This document shows, one piece after another, positions 25,559 to 35,134 of a DNA stretch of 64,000 nucleotides. The position numbers and the translations under genes are program-made. This DNA comes from Pseudomonas sp. S30 (GTDB lineage Bacteria > Pseudomonadota > Gammaproteobacteria > Pseudomonadales > Pseudomonadaceae). The stretch is from contig NZ_JACVTO010000007.1 of NCBI RefSeq assembly GCF_016518545.1, forward strand, positions 124,001 through 188,000. Reading direction: 5' to 3'. The notes under the pieces were generated by a model, which saw only the letters and a list, made by a program, of their open reading frames with translations, did not search any database and was not told the origin of the DNA. Positions within the stretch are counted from its first letter, which is position 1; each line of letters starts with the position of its first letter.

Positions 25559-27622
25559 TCAGACGTCCAGCATGCCCAACACCTTGTCCACGAGACTTTG
25601 CAGCGAGAACGGCTTGAGCATCAGCGCGGTGCCTGGCTGATCGAGCAGGCTACGCTCCAGCGGCTGCTCGGTATAGCCCGTGATGAACAGCATTCGCTGT
25701 GTCTGGCGCTGCTGCCGGATGGCTCGCCCTAGCTGCCGACCACTCATCCCTCCCGGAAGACCGATGTCGCTGATGACCAGATCGAAGGGACCGGACTGCT
25801 CGTAGATCGCCATCGCCTCCACGGCATCGCCCGCTTCGCTGACGACGAAACCGGTGTCTGTCAACACCTCACGCATCAAGGCCCTGAGGTTGAGTTGATC
25901 GTCGATCAGCAGTATTCGCTCGCCCGCTGCACGCTTGATCTCGACTGGCGCGCTCGAAGATTCGGTGGCAGGAAGTTCGCCGTGGTGTCGCGCAAACAGC
26001 AAGGTGACGATCGTGCCATCCTGCGCATTGGACTCCACCCACACATGCCCCCCCGATTGGCGTACGAAGCCATACACCATCGCCAGTCCCAGCCCGGCGC
26101 CTCGTCCCTTGGGCTTGGTGGTGAAGAACGGCTCGAACGCACGAGCCAGGACTTGCGCCGGCATGCCGGTGCCCTTGTCTTCGACCAGAATGGCCACATA
26201 GTCTCCGGCCGGAATGTTTTCACCGTGCACGGTCTGCGCGGGAAGTCGCTCATTGGAGGTACGGATGTTGACCACCCCCCGCTCATGCGCGGCATCGCGT
26301 GCGTTATTGCACAGGTGCAGGATGGCGATCTCCAGCTGGGCTGCGTCCACATGGATCGGCCAGGGCGCGACATCGAGTAGCCAGTGAAGCTCGAAGTCCG
26401 GACCCAGAGCCTGCAGGATGAGCGGTTGCAGCTCCAGCAGCAGCCGATTGATGTCGGCCGGGCACGGTTGCAACGGTTGGCTGCGAGCGAAGGCCAGCAG
26501 TCGGTGAGTCAGGGCCATGGCGCGCTGCACCGAGTCGCGCGCCACGTGAACGTATTCATCGATACGCTCCAGCCGACCCTGGCTCATACGCCGCTGCAAC
26601 AGCTCGAGGCTACCGCCGACACCGGCCAGCAGGTTGTTCATTTCGTGCGCCATACCTCCGGCCAACTGACCGACGATTTCCATCCGCTGGTTGTCACGTA
26701 GCAGTCCCTGCGCCTCGCGCACGATGTGCAAGCGTTCCTCGGTGATGTCACGGCCGACCGCAACCAGCACATCGCCCTGCGGCCGGGCACTCCAGCATAT
26801 CCAGCAGTAGTGCCCGTCCTTGTGCTTGAGCCGGGACTCGACCTCGTGCACCTCCCTGCCCTGCAGCAGATCGGTGATCGCCAGCCGCACCTCGGCGCGA
26901 TCTGCCGGGTGCACCAGATCCACCAGCGCCACGGTGTCCATGGACTGCACATCCCAACCCAACACACGGCGCCATGCCGCGTTGGCGGCCAGCAGCGCGA
27001 GCTGGCGGTCGACCACCACCATGGCGTCGCGCGCCATGTGCCAGAGGTGATCGCTGCTGGGCAGGTACTCGCCCATCTGACGCTCGAAACCCTGAGCCTG
27101 CTCACGCCATTGCCTGACCTGGTCCATGCTGGCGGTGGTGTTGATCGCGGTGTGCAGGAAGCCGGCCACTGCGCCCTGCTCGTCGCGCAACGGGGCGTAG
27201 CCGAACGCGAACCAGGCGGGTCCGTCAGGTCCGGCACCGAGCTGCAGGGGCGTGTCGATGAAGTTCGCGCGTCCCTCCAACGCCTGGAATACCCAGGGGC
27301 CGATGCGCGACCATTGATCACGCCATAGCTGATCGAAACGTGTCCCGAGCGACTGATCGCCTGATGACATGAGCGAGATGTAACTGAGGTTTGGAATCAG
27401 TGTCAGGGCCGGTCCCCAGACCAGAGCGCAGGGAAACGGCGACAGCAGCATGATGTCCACGGCCACGCGCAATGAAGGCGACCATTGCGCCGCAGCGCCC
27501 AACGGCGTCTGACCCCAGTCGAATCCGGCTATATGATCGCCGGACAGGTCGGCACAGGACGATGCTGCCCTGAGGTGAATCACTTGGGTGGCGCCCAACT
27601 GGGCGGTTTTACCGGCAGTCAA
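25559..27622 (-). CDS. PAS-containing hybrid sensor histidine kinase
   Basis: Cytoplasmic hybrid kinase of 687 residues. An N-terminal GAF/PAS-like region (GFDWGQTPLGAAAQWSPSLRVAVDIML) is typical of blue-light or redox-type PAS kinases of pseudomonads, followed by a PAS domain (about 205-300; YCWICWSARPQGDVLVAVGRDITE). Then come the H box GGMAHEMNNLLAGVGG, HATPase with CNNARDAAHERG, VEDKGTGMP, FEPFFTTKPKGRGAGLGLAMVYG, and a receiver with Asp in DLVISDIGLPGGMSG. The start is TTG 27622; GGGAG nine bases upstream supports it and no ATG lies nearby. No linked output regulator is visible, so the phosphate target is elsewhere. Confidence 0.88.
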   Translation of the reverse strand: MTAGKTAQLGATQVIHLRAASSCADLSGDHIAGFDWGQTPLGAAAQWSPSLRVAVDIMLLSPFPCALVWGPALTLIPNLSYISLMSSGDQSLGTRFDQLWRDQWSRIGPWVFQALEGRANFIDTPLQLGAGPDGPAWFAFGYAPLRDEQGAVAGFLHTAINTTASMDQVRQWREQAQGFERQMGEYLPSSDHLWHMARDAMVVVDRQLALLAANAAWRRVLGWDVQSMDTVALVDLVHPADRAEVRLAITDLLQGREVHEVESRLKHKDGHYCWICWSARPQGDVLVAVGRDITEERLHIVREAQGLLRDNQRMEIVGQLAGGMAHEMNNLLAGVGGSLELLQRRMSQGRLERIDEYVHVARDSVQRAMALTHRLLAFARSQPLQPCPADINRLLLELQPLILQALGPDFELHWLLDVAPWPIHVDAAQLEIAILHLCNNARDAAHERGVVNIRTSNERLPAQTVHGENIPAGDYVAILVEDKGTGMPAQVLARAFEPFFTTKPKGRGAGLGLAMVYGFVRQSGGHVWVESNAQDGTIVTLLFARHHGELPATESSSAPVEIKRAAGERILLIDDQLNLRALMREVLTDTGFVVSEAGDAVEAMAIYEQSGPFDLVISDIGLPGGMSGRQLGRAIRQQRQTQRMLFITGYTEQPLERSLLDQPGTALMLKPFSLQSLVDKVLGMLDV

Positions 27623-27912
27623 CGGCTACACTCCCGATCACAGGTGCAGGCACTGGCATCACGGGGTGCCGGGTTTGCGTGTCCATGGCAACTCCTGAGC
27701 ATCACGCTAAGTAAGATTGAGCCTAGCATATGGGTGGTCGGAGCTCACGGTACGCCTCCGGCCCGTACCATAGCCCAGGTCCCACAGCGCGCGTGCCACG
27801 AACCCTACGCCCACCTGTCACGTTATGAAGTGCTACGCAGATATGACCTACAGCCCGCGCCAGTGTGATCACCTTAGGCTCATGAGCTAGTCCACCATCG
27901 GAACTCACCTCA
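27623..27912. other. Divergent intergenic region between the PAS kinase and the CSS-domain gene
   Basis: These 290 bases hold promoters for both flanking genes. I saw no convincing ORF and no clean operator. The downstream gene has only a weak binding site (CGGAA) before its ATG. Confidence 0.4.
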
Positions 27913-28719
27913 ATGAGCATATCTAGGCAACTGAACCGCCGCGTACTCACCGTGGCGGTTGCCCTCCTGACCGGTGCCACTCCGCTGGTCTCGGGTTTGC
28001 TGGTCATGAACTACCAGTTGAACAAGCGCCTGGAGCAGAGCGCCACCGTCGCCGTCGACGAGGCCTTGTTCACTTTCGACCGTCTGTTCGATGGGCTGCG
28101 GGCCGCAGCCGTGTTGGCGTTACCCTCCACCCAGAAAGCCTGCACCGATATCGAGCCAAAGCTCGCCAACCAGGTGGCCGGCAATCCGCGCCTTCAGGCA
28201 CTGACGGTGCTCCAGGGTGAGCAGCATGCGTGCAGTAGCGCGGCATCAGGCCCCTTGCCCGTGTTCGACCCCAGCAAAGACATCTACATGTTCTACGACC
28301 CCGCCGCGATACCGGATGGCGTGCTCGTGGCATACCGGCTGGTGAGCGGGGATCGCTCGGTCATCGCTACCACTTACGGTCTGGAAATCCGCAGCGAACT
28401 GCGCGCCTTCAGGAATGGCTTGCGCCTGGCCCTGCACTTCGGCGATCAATACATCTGGGCCGAAGGTGACAGCCGTGATCCGGCCCGGCCCTCCATGCCC
28501 GAGTACCTCACCAGCGCAACCTCGACCAAGTACGGCTACCGCGTAGAGGTCGGCTATCCGCAGGGTTTCACCGCCGCCGAAGCTCGCCAGGCCAGGACTC
28601 AGGTCCTGCCTTCGCTGGTGCTGGTGAGTGTGCTGACCTCGGCGGTCGTGATGTGGAGCCTGCGTCGGCGCTACATCAGCACCGAGCGCGAGACCGCCGA
28701 TCATCGACCGACGGTCTGA
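27913..28719 (+). CDS. Stand-alone CSS-motif periplasmic sensor domain, no EAL domain
   Basis: Protein of 268 residues with a transmembrane helix at about 14-34, a periplasmic domain and a second helix at about 232-252, then a short basic tail. The periplasmic part has the paired cysteines of the CSS-motif domain (KACTDIEPKL and EQHACSSAASG) and downstream FYDPAAIPDGVLVAYRLV. In E. coli PdeC-type proteins this sensor is followed by a cytoplasmic EAL phosphodiesterase. Here the frame stops about 15 residues after the second helix and no EAL-like sequence follows before the convergent hppD. It is either a truncated pde gene or a free redox sensor; ORF integrity favours a maintained gene. Confidence 0.72.
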   Translation: MSISRQLNRRVLTVAVALLTGATPLVSGLLVMNYQLNKRLEQSATVAVDEALFTFDRLFDGLRAAAVLALPSTQKACTDIEPKLANQVAGNPRLQALTVLQGEQHACSSAASGPLPVFDPSKDIYMFYDPAAIPDGVLVAYRLVSGDRSVIATTYGLEIRSELRAFRNGLRLALHFGDQYIWAEGDSRDPARPSMPEYLTSATSTKYGYRVEVGYPQGFTAAEARQARTQVLPSLVLVSVLTSAVVMWSLRRRYISTERETADHRPTV

Positions 28720-28730
28720 GCCCGTGTTGG

Positions 28731-29807
28731 TCAATCGGTGCTAAGTACACCTCGACGCACCTGATCGCGCTCGATGGATTCGAACAGGGCCTTGAAGTTG
28801 CCCTCGCCAAAACCGTCGTCGCCTTTGCGCTGAATGAACTCGAAGAACACCGGCCCCATCAGCGTCTCGGAGAATATCTGCAACAGCAGACGCTTGTCCC
28901 CGTCGGCCGAGGCGCCATCGAGCAGGATGCCTCGGGCCTTGAGCTGATCGACGGGTTCGCCGTGCCCCGGCAAGCGTTCTTCGAGCATCTCATAATAAGT
29001 CTGCGGCGGTGGGGTCATGAAACGCATGCCCATGTCCTTGAGCGCGTCCCAGGTCTGGAGCAGATCGTCGGTCATGAAGGCGACGTGCTGGATGCCTTCA
29101 CCATTGAACTGCATCAGAAACTCTTCGATCTGCCCGGACCCTTTGGAAGACTCCTCGTTCAGCGGAATGCGGATCATGCCATCGGGTGCGGTCATGGCCT
29201 TGGAGGTCAGGCCGGTGTACTCGCCTTTGATATCGAAATAGCGTATTTCACGGAAGTTGAACAGTTTCTCATAGAAGCTCGCCCAGTAAGCCATGCGTCC
29301 GCGATAGACGTTGTGGGTGAGGTGGTCGATGATCTTCAACCCGGCACCGCGGGGATTGCGATCGATGCCTTCGATGAAATGGAAATCGATGTCGTAGATC
29401 GAGCTGCCTTCTTCGAAGCGATCGATCAGGTACAGCGGAGCTCCACCGATACCCTTGATGGCGGGCAGGCGCAGTTCCATCGGGCCGGTTTCGATCTCCA
29501 CCGGCTGGGCGCCGAGTTCGAGCGCTCGGGCATAGGCCTGGTGGGCGTTGCGTACGCGAAAAGCCATGCCACAGACGGAGGGTCCGTGCTCGGCTGCGAA
29601 GTACGAGGCAGCGCTCCTGGGCTCGTTGTTGAGGATCAGGTTGATACCGCCCTGGCGATAGAGGTGAACGTCCTTGGAGCGGTGGGTGGCCACGTGGGTG
29701 AAGCCCAGGGCCAGGAACACCGGCTCGAGCGCGCCGGGCGTGGGTGAAGCGAACTCGATGAACTCAAAGCCCATCAGGCCCATAGGGTTTTCGAAAAGAT
29801 CTGCCAT
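28731..29807 (-). CDS. hppD: 4-hydroxyphenylpyruvate dioxygenase
   Basis: Fe(II) enzyme converting 4-hydroxyphenylpyruvate to homogentisate in tyrosine catabolism. 358 residues, the normal bacterial length. The iron ligands are visible as His in [11 protein letters not shown], His in GIQHVAFMT and Glu in [22 protein letters not shown]. The start ATG 29807 follows GAGGA at 7 bases. Neither the later homogentisate genes nor a phh cluster is adjacent, so it is transcribed alone here. The same compound is reachable by transamination of tyrosine, and a tyrB-type aminotransferase lies at 57.8 kb. Confidence 0.97.
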   Translation of the reverse strand: MADLFENPMGLMGFEFIEFASPTPGALEPVFLALGFTHVATHRSKDVHLYRQGGINLILNNEPRSAASYFAAEHGPSVCGMAFRVRNAHQAYARALELGAQPVEIETGPMELRLPAIKGIGGAPLYLIDRFEEGSSIYDIDFHFIEGIDRNPRGAGLKIIDHLTHNVYRGRMAYWASFYEKLFNFREIRYFDIKGEYTGLTSKAMTAPDGMIRIPLNEESSKGSGQIEEFLMQFNGEGIQHVAFMTDDLLQTWDALKDMGMRFMTPPPQTYYEMLEERLPGHGEPVDQLKARGILLDGASADGDKRLLLQIFSETLMGPVFFEFIQRKGDDGFGEGNFKALFESIERDQVRRGVLSTD

Positions 29808-30173
29808 GTCGGTATCCTCATCTGCAACGAATGGAAAGCGTTCAACTGTGCGGGATGAAGGTCACGACGGGTGGCGAGCAGGGAATACCCCTCACGCTGC
29901 GGGAGAGAAAGTCGCCGATGAGAAGCTTGAACCCGTAGCAGGCCATAGGAGTGTGTTCTCGGTTGAGGCGGTCCTGCGATACTGAGGACCTTTTTCTTGT
30001 ATTCGTAAATCGATTCTACAGGGCGTAATTTTCTTTGTCGCGCGCTAATCGACGAGATGGCGCAGACGATATTCCCAAGCCACCCTCCCCGCACATGCCT
30101 TGCCCCGTACAGCAGCCACTGACATCATTGCCGGTTGGTCGATCCGATCACTCTTCTGCTAATCGAGGCTTTC
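29808..30173. other. Divergent intergenic region between hppD and rarD
   Basis: 366 bases without a supported gene. It must contain the hppD promoter (minus) and the rarD promoter (plus). An AT-rich tract (taaatcgattctacagggcgtaattttcttt near 30010) is the likeliest rarD promoter zone. A small plus-strand hairpin with T-run sits at 29970. Confidence 0.45.
29970..29995 (+). terminator. Orphan terminator-like hairpin in the hppD-rarD spacer
   Basis: A 6-bp stem (ggtcct / aggacc) with a 9-base loop is followed directly by ttttt on the plus strand. No plus-strand gene ends upstream of it, so it may end a short leader or small RNA, or be chance. Confidence 0.3.
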
Positions 30174-31058
30174 GTGTCAAAAGGCATTCTCTCGTCCGTC
30201 GCGGCATCCTGTCTGTTCGCCGTGATGTACTTCTACACCTCTCTGTTGGCACCGTTGGACGGCGAAGAGATCTTCGGCTGGCGTACGTTGCTGACACTGC
30301 CCTGCCTGACGCTGTTCATGCTGCTCAGCAAGGACTGGACGCATGTCGGCGAACTGGCCTCGCGGGTCCGGGATACGCCTGTCCTGTTTCTCGGAATGCT
30401 GGGCACCTCCGCGCTGCTGGGCATTCAATTATGGTTGTTCCTCTGGGCGCCATTGCATGGCCGCAGCCTGGAGGTATCGATGGGCTATTTCCTGCTCCCC
30501 CTGGCGATGGTCCTCACCGGCCGAGTGGTGTATGGCGAGCGCCTGTCGCGCCTGCAAAAGCTGGCCGTCGGCTGCGCCGCGCTGGGCGTGGGCCACGAGT
30601 TGTACCAGCATGGCAGCTTCGCCTGGGAGACCTTGGTGGTGATGACAGGTTACCCGATCTACTTCGTGTTGCGCCGGCGCTGTCGCACCGACCATCTGGG
30701 CGGCCTGTGGAGCGACATGCTGCTGCTGGTGCCGTGGGCCTTGTACTTCGTGATCGAGGGCCCGCTGAGCACGGCCGACCTGGCCGCTCACCCCGCCTTG
30801 TATGTGCTCATTCCGTTGCTCGGCGCGATCAGCGCCTCGGCACTGATCGTCTATGTGCTGGCCAGTCGGTCACTGCCGTTCGGGCTGTTCGGCCTGCTCA
30901 GCTATGTCGAGCCGGTGCTGCTGGTCGGCGTCGCGCTGCTTCTGGGCGAAAGCATCGCCGCCGACCAATGGCTGACCTACCTGCCGATCTGGGCGGCCGT
31001 GCTGGTGCTGGTGCTCGAAGGCATCAAGCACCTGCGTCGGCGTCGACGGGCGGTATGA
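30174..31058 (+). CDS. rarD: RarD/EamA family permease
   Basis: Inner-membrane DMT-superfamily transporter of 294 residues with about ten helices. The N-terminus [36 protein letters not shown] matches RarD proteins closely (originally named for chloramphenicol sensitivity; substrate unsettled). GTG 30174 with CGAGG upstream gives this start, while the frame from 30135 adds 13 unlike residues. The 3' end overlaps the convergent TerC/CorC gene by 35 bases, so the two mRNAs would be antisense there. Confidence 0.87.
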   Translation: MSKGILSSVAASCLFAVMYFYTSLLAPLDGEEIFGWRTLLTLPCLTLFMLLSKDWTHVGELASRVRDTPVLFLGMLGTSALLGIQLWLFLWAPLHGRSLEVSMGYFLLPLAMVLTGRVVYGERLSRLQKLAVGCAALGVGHELYQHGSFAWETLVVMTGYPIYFVLRRRCRTDHLGGLWSDMLLLVPWALYFVIEGPLSTADLAAHPALYVLIPLLGAISASALIVYVLASRSLPFGLFGLLSYVEPVLLVGVALLLGESIAADQWLTYLPIWAAVLVLVLEGIKHLRRRRRAV

Positions 31059-32592
31059 GCCGCACCTGGCGCACACGACGCTCCTGCACGGCCATCACGG
31101 TCATGCGCCAGCCATTGCACTCCAGCTGGTCACCGACCATCGGCAGGCGGTCGAGCAGGCTCATGACCAGGCCAGCGACGGTCTGGTAGTCCTCGGTAGC
31201 GCGGGCCACGAAACCGGTTCGCGCCTGGACCTGGGTCAGGTTCAGTGCACCATTGACCACGAACCCCTGCGCTTGCTCGACGATCGCCGGCCCTTCCACC
31301 TCACTGGCGTCCGGCAACTCACCAGCGATCGATTCGAGAATGTCGGTCATGGTCAGCACGCCGATGAAGTCGCCGAACTCGTTGATCACGAAGGCAATGT
31401 GCGTCGAGCGCGCCCTCATCTGCTCGAGTGCATTGAGGATGCTGAAACTGTCGAGCAGGTTCAACGGCTGGCTCACCAGTCGCTCCAGATCCGGCGTGTT
31501 ACCCGACAGCAGTTCCTTGAGCAGCTCCTTCTTGTGCACGAAGCCCAGGGGCTCGTCCACTCGGCCATCGCGCACCAGCGGCAAGCGTGAATAAGGTGAA
31601 TTGATCAAGGTTTGCGTGATCATCTCCGGCGAATGCGCCAACTCGATCGTGTGGACCTCGGCGCGCACCGTCATCACACTGCGAATCGGGCGCTCGGCCA
31701 GGTTCAGCACGCCGCTGATCATCACCCGCTCCCGACGATCGAACAGCACCTGATCCTCGCCACCGTCGACCAGGTCGGCGATGTCCTCACCCAGTTCGTC
31801 GGTCGCGACGCGCCTGCCGCCCAGCAGACGCATGACCGCATGCGCCGTGCGTTCACGCAGCGGTCGATGTTGCTGCAGGCTGCGCTTGCGTCGGGCGCGA
31901 GCCAGCTGGTTGAACGCTTCGATCAGGATCGAGAAGCCGATCGCTGCATACAGGTAGCCTTTGGGGATGTGGAAGCCCAGACCTTCGGCGGTGAGGCTGA
32001 AGCCAATCATCATCAAAAAGCCCAGGCACAGCATGATGACCGTGGGGTGCGCGTTGACGAAGCGGGTCAGCGGCTTGCTTGCCACGATCATGATGCCGAT
32101 GGAGAAGATCACGGCGATCATCATCACTGACAGATGCTCCACCATGCCCACGGCCGTAATGACTGCGTCCAGGGAGAACACCGCATCGAGTACGACGATC
32201 TGCGCGACGATCGGCCAGAACGCCGCATGACGCACCGCCCCACTGCTTTGCGCCACATGTCCTTCCAGACGTTCGTGCAGCTCCATGGTGGCCTTGAACA
32301 GGAGGAACACGCCACCGAACAGCATGATCAGGTCGCGACCGGAGAAGCTCTTGCCCCAGATCTCGAACAGCGGCGCGGTCAGGGTGACCATCCAGGAGAT
32401 CGACGCCAGCAGGCCCAGGCGCATGACCAACGCCAGCGTCAGCCCGATCACGCGGGCACGGTCACGCTGGTGTGGGGGCAACTTGTCGGCAAGGATGGCG
32501 ATGAACACCAGGTTATCGATACCCAATACCAGTTCGAGGACGATGAGCGTCAGTAGGCCTAGCCAGGCCGTGGGGTCAGCTAGCCATTCCAT
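31024..32592 (-). CDS. TerC family membrane protein with CBS pair and CorC domain (YegH/YoaE-like)
   Basis: Protein of 522 residues. The N-terminal half is a TerC-type domain with seven or so helices ([20 protein letters not shown] and [21 protein letters not shown] hold the acidic membrane residues). A cytosolic CBS pair (about 300-420; [40 protein letters not shown]) and a CorC/HlyC C-terminal domain follow. Such proteins are thought to handle metal ions, manganese or calcium in TerC relatives; the exact ion is not visible. ATG 32592 is preferred over TTG 32595. Confidence 0.88.
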   Translation of the reverse strand: MEWLADPTAWLGLLTLIVLELVLGIDNLVFIAILADKLPPHQRDRARVIGLTLALVMRLGLLASISWMVTLTAPLFEIWGKSFSGRDLIMLFGGVFLLFKATMELHERLEGHVAQSSGAVRHAAFWPIVAQIVVLDAVFSLDAVITAVGMVEHLSVMMIAVIFSIGIMIVASKPLTRFVNAHPTVIMLCLGFLMMIGFSLTAEGLGFHIPKGYLYAAIGFSILIEAFNQLARARRKRSLQQHRPLRERTAHAVMRLLGGRRVATDELGEDIADLVDGGEDQVLFDRRERVMISGVLNLAERPIRSVMTVRAEVHTIELAHSPEMITQTLINSPYSRLPLVRDGRVDEPLGFVHKKELLKELLSGNTPDLERLVSQPLNLLDSFSILNALEQMRARSTHIAFVINEFGDFIGVLTMTDILESIAGELPDASEVEGPAIVEQAQGFVVNGALNLTQVQARTGFVARATEDYQTVAGLVMSLLDRLPMVGDQLECNGWRMTVMAVQERRVRQVRLIPPVDADAGA

Positions 32593-32725
32593 CAACGGGT
32601 ACTCTCTGGAGGCGCATCAGGACGATGCTGGGACAGTGGCCGGCTCGACCAGGGACTGGGGGGCTCCGCGAAGGTGCTCATAGACGCCTTGAAGGTAATT
32701 TGGGAAATCGATCCTACAATCCAAG

Positions 32726-32763
32726 CAGGTTTTTCGCACAGCGCGAAACTATTACAAAACCTG
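32726..32763. promoter_or_regulatory. Nested inverted repeat in the TerC/LysE divergent spacer
   Basis: Outer arms caggtttt (32726-32733) and aaaacctg (32756-32763) enclose inner arms ttcgc (32733-32737) and gcgaa (32743-32747). It lies 87 bases before the LysE start, where a regulator site for either gene would be expected. Assignment to the nearby AraC protein is a guess. Confidence 0.3.
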
Positions 32764-32849
32764 TAGTCACGCCCAGAGCACTTTCCTTCAATACGCTTGG
32801 GCGACTCATCCGTAACCATGACCCCTCTTCACACAGAGGGACCATTCGC

Positions 32850-33434
32850 ATGAACCTGTCATTGTCCATGGCCGCATTCGCGCTGGCTGCTTCGATTTCT
32901 CCAGGGCCGGTCAACATCGTCGCGCTGGCCAGTGGGGCGTGTCACGGATTACGTGCAAGCCTGGCACACGCTGCCGGAGCGAGCCTGGGTTTCTGCCTGT
33001 TGCTGCTGCTGATCGGATTCGGCCTGCACGAGGTATTGCTGCGCTGGCCACTGGTGGACCGAGTGCTGCGCTGGGGTGGCATCCTGTTTCTGCTGTACAT
33101 GGCGTACAAGCTGGCCAGCGATGGAGGTGAGCTGGGCATTGGCCATCGCACCCGGGCGCCCTCGGCCTGGCACGGAGCGCTCATGCAGTGGCTCAATCCC
33201 AAGGCTTGGCTGGCGTCCGTGGCGGGTATCGGCGCGTACACCGGTGGCGATCATCAACTGCTGTGGCTGTTCGCCTGGCTCTATGCGCCGATCTGCTTCG
33301 TCTCGGTGGCCAGCTGGGCGTGGGCTGGCAGCGTGATCAGTCATCGTTTGAGCAACGCGCGTCACATGCGCCTGTTCAATCGCATCCTGGCGTCGCTACT
33401 GGTCATCAGCGCCGCTTACCTGGTCATGGCCTGA
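32850..33434 (+). CDS. LysE family exporter
   Basis: Inner-membrane amino acid exporter family protein of 194 residues with six predicted helices. The N-terminus MAAFALAASISPGPVNIVALASGACHG has the P-G-P motif, and MQWLNPKAWLASVAGIGAYTGG the conserved N-P-K. AGAGGG lies about 9 bases before ATG 32850. The last 19 bases overlap the 3' end of the convergent AraC gene. That pairing is common for a LysE-type exporter with its regulator. Confidence 0.87.
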   Translation: MNLSLSMAAFALAASISPGPVNIVALASGACHGLRASLAHAAGASLGFCLLLLLIGFGLHEVLLRWPLVDRVLRWGGILFLLYMAYKLASDGGELGIGHRTRAPSAWHGALMQWLNPKAWLASVAGIGAYTGGDHQLLWLFAWLYAPICFVSVASWAWAGSVISHRLSNARHMRLFNRILASLLVISAAYLVMA

Positions 33435-34225
33435 AGCGGGGCGGGGACGCCGTCGCGATAGTGCCCAGGCGTGGCGGCCAGATGCCGCTTGAACGCACGC
33501 TGCAGGTGGGCCTGATCGGCGAACCCGGCTTCATGGGCCACATCCGCGATGCTGCGTCCCAGACGCAACTGCGCCCGTGCATGCTGAACGCGCTGATCGA
33601 CCAGGTAGCCGTGCGGGGTGAGCCCGAAGCGCCTTCGAAACGCGCGGATCAAATAGGCTTTGGACAGACCCGCGGCAGCGCAGATGTCGTCCAGGCAGAG
33701 GGGATCGAGACGATGAGCGCGAATGAACGCGGCCGCCGTCTCCAGTTGATGATGCCTTGCCGGTGCCGGCTCGAGCGAAGGTTCCAGGTACTCGGGCAAC
33801 GCTTGGAAAAAGTTGCGCAAGCGAGTCTCGCGCTCGCAGGTACGCACGTCGAACAGATCGGCGAACAGCTTCATCAGACGCTCGTAGAGCGTGACCGAGC
33901 GGCTGCACGTAGTCTGTGGCAGGACAAAGCCCTGGGCCTGCAGCCAGGGCATGTCCACATACAGCATCAGGTACGCCCAGGGCTCGCCGGCAAGGGGATT
34001 GCAGGCATGCACCACACCGGGATTCATGATCACCGTAGCGCCCGCTGACAACACCTGACGATGACCAGCGTTCAGGTAAGTGCTACGCCCGGCCGTGACC
34101 ACCCCAATGGAGAAACTCTCGTGGGAATGCGCGTCATAGCAGACGCCACGGCCGTCGCGCACGCTGCGTGCCTCTATGTAGGGCAAGGCAGCGTCGCGCC
34201 AGAATCTGGAGACCCCGCCGCTCAT
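33416..34225 (-). CDS. AraC family transcriptional regulator
   Basis: Regulator of 269 residues. An N-terminal cupin-like ligand domain (AHSHESFSIGVVTAGRSTYL, MNPGVVHACNPLAGEPWAYLMLYVD; about 1-150) precedes two C-terminal helix-turn-helix motifs (LDDICAAAGLSKAYLIRAFRRRFGLTPHGYL and SIADVAHEAGFADQAHLQRAFKRHLAATPGHYR, both broken here for length but complete). The domain order is that of AraC proteins that sense amino acids or aromatic compounds. Its likely target is the tail-to-tail LysE exporter gene. Confidence 0.9.
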   Translation of the reverse strand: MSGGVSRFWRDAALPYIEARSVRDGRGVCYDAHSHESFSIGVVTAGRSTYLNAGHRQVLSAGATVIMNPGVVHACNPLAGEPWAYLMLYVDMPWLQAQGFVLPQTTCSRSVTLYERLMKLFADLFDVRTCERETRLRNFFQALPEYLEPSLEPAPARHHQLETAAAFIRAHRLDPLCLDDICAAAGLSKAYLIRAFRRRFGLTPHGYLVDQRVQHARAQLRLGRSIADVAHEAGFADQAHLQRAFKRHLAATPGHYRDGVPAPLQAMTR

Positions 34226-34399
34226 CGAGGCTGCACCGGGCGTGGCGTTCGGGCATGCGCTCGCGCAGCCTGGCGTCGCGGCTGGCGCGATGCGAAAACG
34301 CTCAGCTGGAGATCACTCAGGGTCATGCATGGGCGGTATGAAGGGGCCATGGCCTGGAGGATACGCCTTGGTGCGAGCGAGTGCACGCGTGCAATTCGC

Positions 34400-35134
34400 T
34401 CAGGCGTCGGCAACCTGACCGATGAAGCTGGCCAACTCCGCCGTACGAGGCGCGGCGAACAGGTCGCGTGGATTGCCGACCTCATGAACCTTGCCCTGGT
34501 GCATGAACACCAGCTTGTCCCCCACTTCCCGTGCGAAGCGCATTTCATGGGTGACCATGATCAGCGTCATTCCTTCGCTGGCCAACTGGCGCACCACCCC
34601 GAGCACTTCGCTGACCAGCTCAGGATCCAGCGCAGAGGTGATCTCGTCGCACAGCAGCACTTTGGGGGACATCGCCAGCGAGCGGGCGATCGCCACGCGT
34701 TGCTGCTGACCGCCGGACAGTCGATCCGGGTAGGCATCGAACTTGTCCGCCAGCCCCACACGCGCCAGCATCCGCTGAGCCAGCTCGCGAGTTTGCGCCT
34801 TGCCCGCTTTCTTGACCACCTGCGGTGCCAGCATCACGTTCTCCCCGGCAGTGAGGTGGGGGAACAGATTGAACTGCTGGAACACCATGCCCACTTTCTG
34901 GCGCAATGCGCGCAGGTCCGCGCGACTGGCGTCCAGGTATTCGCCGTCGACCTCGATGACACCATCGCTGATCGACTCCAGGCCGTTCAAGGTGCGTAGC
35001 AACGTACTCTTGCCCGAGCCGCTGCGGCCGATGATGGCGACCACTTCGCCTTCCTCGACACTCAGGTCGACGCCCTTGAGCACATGATTGTCGCCGTAAT
35101 ACTTGTGCAGCGCAGACACTCTAAGCAGCGGCAT
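34400..35134 (-). CDS. Polar amino acid ABC transporter, ATP-binding protein
   Basis: Cytoplasmic ATPase of 244 residues of the HisP/GlnQ type. Walker A is G-R-S-G-S-G-K-S-T (36-44); the signature is LSGGQQQRVAIARSLAM, with Walker B VLLCDEITSALDPE and the switch His in MVTHEM. Its start lies inside the 3' end of the upstream permease gene (overlap 35121-35134), so it is translationally coupled. Fourth gene of a four-gene operon read from 37239 downwards. Confidence 0.95.
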   Translation of the reverse strand: MPLLRVSALHKYYGDNHVLKGVDLSVEEGEVVAIIGRSGSGKSTLLRTLNGLESISDGVIEVDGEYLDASRADLRALRQKVGMVFQQFNLFPHLTAGENVMLAPQVVKKAGKAQTRELAQRMLARVGLADKFDAYPDRLSGGQQQRVAIARSLAMSPKVLLCDEITSALDPELVSEVLGVVRQLASEGMTLIMVTHEMRFAREVGDKLVFMHQGKVHEVGNPRDLFAAPRTAELASFIGQVADA

